From positions 1-28,362 of the forward strand of contig CAZCQG010000027.1 of the NCBI GenBank assembly GCA_964500775.1: DNA of 28,362 nucleotides, written 5' to 3'. Source of the DNA: CAZCQG01 sp964500775. GTDB taxonomy: Bacteria > Campylobacterota > Campylobacteria > Campylobacterales > CAZCQG01. Positions 22,920 through 28,362 of this stretch are shown in pieces (position 1 is the stretch's first letter; each line of letters begins with the position of its first letter). The translations under genes were made by a program, and so were the position numbers. The notes under the pieces were generated by a model, which did not search any database, was not told the origin of the DNA, and saw nothing but the letters and a program-made list of their open reading frames with translations.

Positions 22920-25627
22920 TGCTCCTCCGTCTTGAGTGATGCTTTTACGACCTCTATCTCATTTTTTAACATACAAAAACAATCTCTTACCGATTGCCCT
23001 TCTTTATTTTTGACAGCCTCTTCGATTCTTTGCAAAATATCCGAGATGCCCTCCATTCTAAGATTGAGACATGCGCTTCTTATGTAGTGGCATTTTTTGA
23101 TAATCTCATCCGTTTTTTCCTCGTTTATGAGCTCTTCTAAAATCTGCATATCCTTATCTATAGTGGAGAGAAAGTTTTTTAAGAGCATTGCGCATACCTC
23201 TTGCGGAAGTTGCAATTTCGCCGCCAATATCGCAGCTCCGTATCCCTCTTCGCTTTTTTTGGAAGGGCTGCTTTTTTGTGTCGCTTGTGCGTCTTGCGCC
23301 TCAATGAGGTATTTTTTTAGCACCTCTTTAAGTGCGTCGACATGTATGGGCTTTGTCAAATAATCATCCATTCCGCAAGCCAAAAAGCGCTCTTTGTCCC
23401 CTTTGATCGCATTTGCCGTGAGCGCGACTATCTTTACGTGTCCGATACCCGCATTTGCCTCATACTCTCTTATTTTTTTGGTAGCTTCGTCACCGTTGAG
23501 ATTAGGCATATTAATATCCATAAATATTAAATCCGCACCCTCTTTTTGATACCGCTCCAACGCCAAAGCTCCATCGCTTACGCATTGCGGCTCGATACCC
23601 GCTTGATTGAGCAATATGGTGATGAGCTTCATATTCACGGCATTATCTTCCGCGACTAACACCCTCCCTTTGTATACGGTACCCTCGCTGCTCTCAGACA
23701 CATCGCCGAATCGAGTATCGAAATTTTTTTCCGCGACGACCCCCATGATGCTATCAAGCAACTTTGAGGGGTGGATGGGTTGGTGTAAAATATCGGCAAA
23801 CTCTTTTTTCGTGTTCTCATCTATGGGCAGCTCGTGCGCCTTGGTGATAAGAATCACGGGGGTGCTTGAAAAAGTCTCTCTGCACCTTTTTATATCCTCA
23901 TCCAAAGATCCGCCCGAATGCACTACCAAAATATCGGGCGGTGATTGTATCTCGTCAACGTAATTTACGCGGGTGAGATTCTCAAGATATTCGGCGGTGA
24001 TTCTTACCTGCTCCCAATTATCCTCCTTGGCTCTGCATAGCCCTATCATTATCTCGCTTTTATCGGAGCGGCTATTTGCTTCTTGATTACAAATCTCTAG
24101 GGTTAGCTCAAAAAAGAAACTGCTCCCTTTTCCTTCGCTACTCTCCACGAATATCCGCGAACCCATCTGCTCAATGACGTTTTTTGATATATTTAGCCCT
24201 AGTCCGGTTCCACCGTACTTTCTGCTCGCTCCCCCTTCTGCTTGCATAAAGGGTTCAAATATTTTTTCTAGATTCTCTTTTGAGATTCCGATACCGCTAT
24301 CATTGACCCGAAAAAGGAGCTTGCACTCCGCCTCGTCAATCGCGCTCACGCTTATCGCAAACGTCACTTTGCCGCCGACATCGGTAAACTTCACCGCATT
24401 TCCTAGGAGGTTTACGAGTACTTGTTGGATTCGCGTCTTATCCCCGATGAGACAGGGGGGGATATTTTTATCGAGCTTAAAGATAAAGTCGTGATCTTTT
24501 TCGCTTGCCTTTGCGGCAAAAAGTTCCGCGGTTTGCTCGAAGGTCTCGATCGGATTGAAGCTACTTTTTTCAATCGAAAAATTACCGCTATTGATTTTGC
24601 TAAGATCCAAGATGTCGTTGATAATGGCAAGCAAACTTTTTGCACTATTGTTGATGATGCCGATATGCTCTTTGTGCTTAGGGTGGAGATTCTCTTTTTT
24701 TAACAACTCCGAAAATCCTATGATTCCGTTTAAGGGGGTACGAATCTCATGACTCATATTTGCCAAAAACATCCCTTTCGCCGCCTCTGCCCTCTGTGCC
24801 TCAAGCTTTGCCGTTTCGGCTCTTTTGGCTAGCTCGTTTGCTTCGGTGATAGCCTCTTTGAGATTCTTGTTCGTCCTGCTGATACCAAGAGATATTACCC
24901 CTCCAAAACCTGCGGTCGCCGCCAATATGAGAAGTATCACCCCTATCTCCAAAAGGACGTATCTACTTTTTTGGTCGCTTATCTCCTCTTCTATCGACAG
25001 CACTCTGTTTTTGCTCTCAAAAAGCATCCTTGAGGCATTCTCTTTCATCCGAACAAATAACGGTTTGGATATTTTTAAAAATAACTGAATACTCTCGTAC
25101 CCCTCAATAATTTGCGCCGAATCTTTCGTATCCATCAGCCCTTCGATAGAGATTATCTTGTTTTCCATCACGTCGGTTCTTACCAAAATATCCTCTAGTT
25201 TGGGCTCAAGTTCTATCGATTCGAGGATAAAAGCCTCTTCGTTCGTAGGGGTATAGGGCGTTCTATGGGTTACTTGTTCTTTGTTAGCGAGATTGAGCGT
25301 TATGGTCTCTTCTATCGCCCCTCCTTTTTCGAGTACCTTTATAGCAGCCCGTATCGCCTCGACGTCTTTGAAAATATCCGCCGAAATGATCTTTGCGGAT
25401 TTTTCGCTCATAGCGACTGCCATTTGGTAGAAATTGGATTCGATACCGTTGATTTTTTTCACGATATACTCACCGATGCGGTATCGAGACTGTTCGTTTG
25501 CTACTTTATGATCCAAATTATCCATAATACCCGTGAAGACAAAATGAAACAGTAGCAACAACGTAAAGCCGCACGCATAGACGATAAAAAGAAGTAACAG
25601 GTTTCTCGAAGTGCCGTGTAATTTCAT
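22916..25627 (-). CDS. Hybrid histidine kinase: HisKA-HATPase-pseudoREC-REC-HPt
   Basis: The 903-residue membrane kinase has membrane segments at about 9-30 and 226-248 around a helical periplasmic domain, then HisKA with ANMSHEIRTPLNGIIGF (His293) and HATPase (LVNLLGNAVKF, NDSGIGIS, GGTGLGLNIS). A first receiver (about 522-635) has lost its phospho-acceptor (DILVVHSGG). A second (about 654-772) is intact: E660/D661, D704 in MDINMPNLNG, K759. The C-terminal HPt (about 797-895) has His847 in KKCHYIRSACLNL. The chain can run a His-Asp-His relay internally and pass phosphate to a receiver such as that of the HD-GYP protein. It follows the ModA-like lipoprotein gene by four bases, so that lipoprotein may be its ligand-binding partner. 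Confidence 0.93.
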   Translation of the reverse strand: MKLHGTSRNLLLLFIVYACGFTLLLLFHFVFTGIMDNLDHKVANEQSRYRIGEYIVKKINGIESNFYQMAVAMSEKSAKIISADIFKDVEAIRAAIKVLEKGGAIEETITLNLANKEQVTHRTPYTPTNEEAFILESIELEPKLEDILVRTDVMENKIISIEGLMDTKDSAQIIEGYESIQLFLKISKPLFVRMKENASRMLFESKNRVLSIEEEISDQKSRYVLLEIGVILLILAATAGFGGVISLGISRTNKNLKEAITEANELAKRAETAKLEAQRAEAAKGMFLANMSHEIRTPLNGIIGFSELLKKENLHPKHKEHIGIINNSAKSLLAIINDILDLSKINSGNFSIEKSSFNPIETFEQTAELFAAKASEKDHDFIFKLDKNIPPCLIGDKTRIQQVLVNLLGNAVKFTDVGGKVTFAISVSAIDEAECKLLFRVNDSGIGISKENLEKIFEPFMQAEGGASRKYGGTGLGLNISKNVIEQMGSRIFVESSEGKGSSFFFELTLEICNQEANSRSDKSEIMIGLCRAKEDNWEQVRITAEYLENLTRVNYVDEIQSPPDILVVHSGGSLDEDIKRCRETFSSTPVILITKAHELPIDENTKKEFADILHQPIHPSKLLDSIMGVVAEKNFDTRFGDVSESSEGTVYKGRVLVAEDNAVNMKLITILLNQAGIEPQCVSDGALALERYQKEGADLIFMDINMPNLNGDEATKKIREYEANAGIGHVKIVALTANAIKGDKERFLACGMDDYLTKPIHVDALKEVLKKYLIEAQDAQATQKSSPSKKSEEGYGAAILAAKLQLPQEVCAMLLKNFLSTIDKDMQILEELINEEKTDEIIKKCHYIRSACLNLRMEGISDILQRIEEAVKNKEGQSVRDCFCMLKNEIEVVKASLKTEEH

Positions 25628-25631
25628 ACGA

Positions 25632-26441
25632 TTAGAACTTGTCCTCGTCTATATGTGCCAAGTCGTATTCATCCAAAAAGCCGTACTTTTTAAATATAGC
25701 TCTCCCCTCTTTCGAAGCGGCGTAGTCCATAAATTTTTTCGCTATCTCTTTATTTTCCGAAAACTCCAAAAGGCTAATTACGAGCTTTTTCTTTTCCGCC
25801 AACGATTCATCTAGTACGATTGGATCTACCTTCTGTTGATTGTCATCCCAAAACGTGGTCGCATACCAATTGATGACTAAATCTGCATCTCCGTCTATGA
25901 TAGCTTTGGTGAGATTCCTAGAATCGGTAGTTACATAGACGCTCTTTTTTATAGCCTCATCGTAGATGCCGGCTTTATCGAGGATTTTTTTCGTCTCCCT
26001 TCCGATACTTCCGCTCTCCGCCGAGCAAAGCACTATCGCATTATTTTCGCTAAGTAGCTCTTTGAGGTCACCTTGGATTCCTTTGGGATTTCCTTTTTTC
26101 ACGACAAGGGAAGCCTTGTTATACCCTACTAAAACGGCATCTTGGAGATACCCGTCTTTGAGATTCTCCACTCTATACGAAAGCGAACCGGGAAGATACA
26201 TATCCCCTTTTTTACTATTTTTCAAGCTCGCATACAAATCCTTTGAGCCGCCTTGAGTGATCTTGATAGTGCAATTCTCCTGCGCTTCGATGATTTTAGC
26301 GATTTCGGCTATCGGCTTTACCATCGTGATACCGCAATAAATAAGCAATTCGGGTTTTTTTGCATCTCCCGCCATCTCTTTTTTTCCGTCGCAACCCAAA
26401 AATAAAAAAACCGCCGCCAACAACAATAATGTCTTTTTCAT
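25632..26441 (-). CDS. ModA-like periplasmic binding lipoprotein
   Basis: The 269-residue protein has a lipoprotein signal (hydrophobic LLLLAAVFLFLGC, lipidated Cys17). The body is a type-2 periplasmic binding fold resembling molybdate/oxyanion-binding ModA relatives: LLIYCGITMVKPIAEIAK, TQGGSKDLYASLKNSKKGDMYLPGS, VVKKGNPKGI, and GDADLVINWYAT. No ABC permease or ATPase is nearby. It lies between an HD-GYP regulator (4-bp overlap) and a hybrid kinase (4-bp gap), so it most likely presents an oxyanion or similar ligand to that kinase. The ligand is not decided: phosphate-, molybdate- and PhnD-like proteins share this fold. Confidence 0.85.
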   Translation of the reverse strand: MKKTLLLLAAVFLFLGCDGKKEMAGDAKKPELLIYCGITMVKPIAEIAKIIEAQENCTIKITQGGSKDLYASLKNSKKGDMYLPGSLSYRVENLKDGYLQDAVLVGYNKASLVVKKGNPKGIQGDLKELLSENNAIVLCSAESGSIGRETKKILDKAGIYDEAIKKSVYVTTDSRNLTKAIIDGDADLVINWYATTFWDDNQQKVDPIVLDESLAEKKKLVISLLEFSENKEIAKKFMDYAASKEGRAIFKKYGFLDEYDLAHIDEDKF

Positions 26442-27529
26442 CTTCCCACCTCATAGTCTAATTGATTATCATCTCTAGATTCTTCGCTCACCTCTTTGTA
26501 AGCATCGTAAATAATCCTCACCCGTTCGATATTTCCTACAAACAAATCGACCAACCGAGGATCAAAATGTTCACCTTTTTGCTCGATCAAAAACTCGCAC
26601 GCCTCCTCAAAACTCCACGCTTTTTTATAGGGTCGATTCGACGTAAGCGCATCAAACACGTCCGCTACGGCGGTAATCCTCCCAAACAACGGTATCTCTT
26701 CGCCCTTTAGACCGTTAGGATACCCTCTGCCGTTATATTTTTCGTGGTGCGTGAGGGCTATTTGCGCACCCGCTTGCAAAAATTCGGATTTTACATCCTT
26801 AAGAATATCATATCCGATTTTAGGATGTTTTTTCATAATTTCAAACTCCGCCTCATCCAACCTTGCGGGTTTCAAAAGCACTTTATCGGGAATCCCCACT
26901 TTTCCAATATCATGAAACGGGGAGGCGTGAAAGAGAATCTCTTGATTTCTCACGCTCTCGCCGCAAAGTTCGGCAAGCATCTTGGTGTAGTGAGCCACTC
27001 TTTGGATATGCGCTCCCGTCTCGGGATCTTTATATTCCGCTGTTTTGCCGAGCACAAGAAGGGTTTCGTGTTCCCTTTGGACAATATTTTTCGTCGCTTT
27101 TTTTACCTCTTCTTGGAGTATCTGCGCTTCATTTTCCAAAAGTTTTTGAATCTTTTTGAGTTTGAGCAGGTTGCTCGCCCTAGCTATAAACCTCGGCGCA
27201 TTCAGGGGCTTGGACAAAAAATCGGTCGCTCCGTACTCCAAAGCTCTCTGTTGCAAGTTTTCATCATCTCCCGCCGCGGTTATCATAATAATAGGGGTAG
27301 TCGCGTCTAGAATCCTGTAGCTTCTCGTAAATTCTAATCCGTCAAGTTCGGGCATCATATAATCGACCAATATCAAATCGGGTCTACTCTCCAAACAATA
27401 CGCAAGCCCCTCTTTAGGGTTTAAAAAACTTCGGATATTTAATCCCATATCCTTGCAATACGATTCCAATAATAAGAGATTTATTTGACTATCATCAATA
27501 GAAACTACCTTCATTCCTTCTATTTCCAC
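26438..27529 (-). CDS. HD-GYP response regulator, c-di-GMP phosphodiesterase (RpfG-like)
   Basis: The 363-residue protein has a receiver at about 5-122 (D12/D13, phospho-acceptor D56 in LVDYMMPELDG, K107), a coiled linker, and an HD-GYP domain at about 150-345. The domain is complete: EYKDPETGAHIQRVAHYT, FHDIGKVGIPD (H206/D207), HHEKYNGRGYPNGL (GYP at 269-271) and ADVFDALTSNRPYK. It should hydrolyse c-di-GMP when its receiver is phosphorylated. The start is GTG 27529, six bases after GAAGGG. It is the first gene of the six-gene unit, directly before the sensory lipoprotein and kinases, and is the only classical output domain among them. Confidence 0.94.
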   Translation of the reverse strand: MEIEGMKVVSIDDSQINLLLLESYCKDMGLNIRSFLNPKEGLAYCLESRPDLILVDYMMPELDGLEFTRSYRILDATTPIIMITAAGDDENLQQRALEYGATDFLSKPLNAPRFIARASNLLKLKKIQKLLENEAQILQEEVKKATKNIVQREHETLLVLGKTAEYKDPETGAHIQRVAHYTKMLAELCGESVRNQEILFHASPFHDIGKVGIPDKVLLKPARLDEAEFEIMKKHPKIGYDILKDVKSEFLQAGAQIALTHHEKYNGRGYPNGLKGEEIPLFGRITAVADVFDALTSNRPYKKAWSFEEACEFLIEQKGEHFDPRLVDLFVGNIERVRIIYDAYKEVSEESRDDNQLDYEVGR

Positions 27530-27565
27530 TCGATTCCCTTCAAAAAGTATTTACAAAGTTTACAA

Positions 27566-27582
27566 TTACTTACATTAAGTAA
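27566..27582. promoter_or_regulatory. Palindrome TTACTTA-CAT-TAAGTAA before the HD-GYP/kinase unit
   Basis: Perfect 7-bp arms around CAT, 37 bp upstream of the HD-GYP start codon and about 90 bp before the divergent small acidic gene. Size and position suit an operator for a dimeric regulator of the leftward unit. No regulator is identified, and the spacer is AT-rich enough that chance is not excluded. Confidence 0.35.
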
Positions 27583-27669
27583 AATAAAAAAAATTATGTA
27601 ATTTTCAAATCGGACATCACGCTGTCTTATCGGTGCCTTATACTGCTACAAATAAAAAAAGGAGTAGCA

Positions 27670-27813
27670 ATGGGAACGATAGCACTTGAAGAGATATTTG
27701 AACTTATAGAGCAAGAGGATATGGGGGTCGATATTGACACTCCGCTTGAAGATTTATTGGAGATTCTAGAGGAGTTGGAGCAAAAAAGGGCACGGCAAAA
27801 ATACCGAAAATAA
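27670..27813 (+). CDS. Small acidic protein, 47 residues
   Basis: An AAAGGAG ribosome site five bases before ATG 27670 and a clean 47-codon frame support a real gene. The product is rich in Glu/Asp and Leu (LEEIFELIEQEDMG, then LEDLLEILEELEQ) and ends in a basic cluster (KRARQKYRK), consistent with two amphipathic helices and a charged tail. No family is recognised. It is divergent from the HD-GYP unit and 87 bp before the NifX-family gene on the same strand. Regulatory or adaptor roles are possible, but the sequence does not tell. Confidence 0.65.
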   Translation: MGTIALEEIFELIEQEDMGVDIDTPLEDLLEILEELEQKRARQKYRK

Positions 27814-27865
27814 AATATTGTATATTTTTTAATCAATTATCGTTATTTACTTCGATATATTGCGG

Positions 27866-27871
27866 TATAAT
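27866..27871 (+). promoter_or_regulatory. -10 element TATAAT before the NifX-family gene
   Basis: A consensus TATAAT lies 30 bp before ATG 27901, with a T-rich stretch upstream but no clear -35, the usual promoter style in this phylum. An AAGGAG ribosome site follows at 27889-27894. Confidence 0.45.
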
Positions 27872-27900
27872 TTTTTCGCTGTCTCACTAAGGAGCGATAA

Positions 27901-28302
27901 ATGAAAGTGGCGTTTGCTACAAAGAATCTAGCGGATGTGGATACCTATTTTTCCCACACCAAAGATTTTATCATCTATGAAATAAATAGCGAAGGGGTAT
28001 TCGTCGAATCGGTATCCCATATCACCGACAAATCATTAAGAGATGAGAGTAACTTTTGTGATGCTTTTATCAAGCGCGGCGATATAGACATCGTCTATGC
28101 AAAAGAGTTTGGACAGATAAATCTCTCTAGGCTCATACAAAACAAAATCTTTCCGATACGTACTATCACAAACTCTCCCATAGCGTTTGAGATGGAAAAG
28201 CTCACAAAGCGTATCAAAAAAAATCCTCCAAAATGGATACAAAAACTCATCAACAAAAAACCCGTAAAAAAAGAGGTTATCTTTGAGTGTCCGAAGTTTT
28301 AA
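27901..28302 (+). CDS. NifX/NifB-type dinitrogenase iron-molybdenum cofactor-binding domain protein
   Basis: The first 100 or so of 133 residues fit the NifX/FeMo-co-binding fold: MKVAFATKNLADVDTYFSHT, KDFIIYEI and a following strand-helix pattern. In family members the motif is usually V-D-x-H-F-G; here it is VDTYFS, so the ligand His is replaced by Tyr. A basic C-terminal tail (about 100-133, KRIKKNPPKW and KKPVKKE) ends in FECPKF. Relatives bind nitrogenase cofactor precursors or act in unrelated iron-sulfur/metal handling. No other nif gene is in the window, so a nitrogen-fixation role is uncertain. AAGGAG seven bases upstream supports the start. Nothing recognisable follows to the window end. 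Confidence 0.75.
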   Translation: MKVAFATKNLADVDTYFSHTKDFIIYEINSEGVFVESVSHITDKSLRDESNFCDAFIKRGDIDIVYAKEFGQINLSRLIQNKIFPIRTITNSPIAFEMEKLTKRIKKNPPKWIQKLINKKPVKKEVIFECPKF

Positions 28303-28362
28303 TTGCTCTTATTAAAAATATAAACTGTTACTATTTTTCTTATTATAAATGTTTATATGTCT

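Overview
The window looks like a chromosome segment from a Campylobacterota (Epsilonproteobacteria) genome of the Sulfurimonas/Sulfuricurvum/Sulfurovum type. The reasons are the histidine kinases with an 'IAH(Q/H)W(R/K)QPL' H-box, the AT-rich genes packed end to end with 4-8 bp overlaps, the epsilon-style chemoreceptor and CheZ-like protein, and the weak -35 elements. The genus assignment is inference; no species marker is present. Almost the whole window is signal transduction: chemotaxis, two-component kinases, partner switching and c-di-GMP turnover.

Region 1 (1-2034) appears to be the edge of an integrated island. It holds a DndB-like DGQHR-domain gene that runs off the left edge, translationally coupled to a two-helix membrane protein with a long coiled coil. 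The island ends at an isolated 3' fragment of a tRNA or tmRNA gene (intact T-arm, acceptor strand and CCA), the classical footprint of tRNA-targeting integrases.

Region 2 (2052-11612) is a chemotaxis cluster. cheR-cheD-cheB read leftward. Divergently, a chemoreceptor, a CheZ-like phosphatase, cheY, cheA, two cheW genes and a REC-REC-GGDEF diguanylate cyclase read rightward. The receptor ends in a WESF-type tether, CheA carries three NFGFFD repeats in its linker, CheD and the CheZ-like protein share the C-terminal tetrapeptide ITLF, and cheR seems to start at a rare AUU codon.

Region 3 (11613-14418) holds a 41-residue membrane peptide, an Hsp20 chaperone with a near-consensus sigma-70 promoter overlapped by a repeated octamer, and an HsbRA/SypEA-like partner-switching pair (REC-PP2C-HATPase plus STAS).

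Region 4 (14620-18102) begins with a DctP-type solute-binding protein coupled to a cache-domain histidine kinase, with no transporter. A 263-bp MITE-like element with 31-bp terminal inverted repeats and a TTAA duplication sits exactly at the kinase stop codon. A GEMM-I-like cyclic dinucleotide riboswitch follows, then an SD-masking hairpin and a small secreted protein.

Region 5 (27529-18130, leftward) is a six-gene overlapping unit: HD-GYP response regulator, ModA-like lipoprotein, hybrid kinase with REC and HPt, dCache-like kinase, PAS kinase and REC-kinase. It looks like a multi-input phosphorelay with c-di-GMP degradation as output. Region 6 (27670-28302) holds a small acidic protein and an orphan NifX-family protein. 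The window thus has a c-di-GMP synthase, a predicted phosphodiesterase and a predicted riboswitch effector within about 17 kb.
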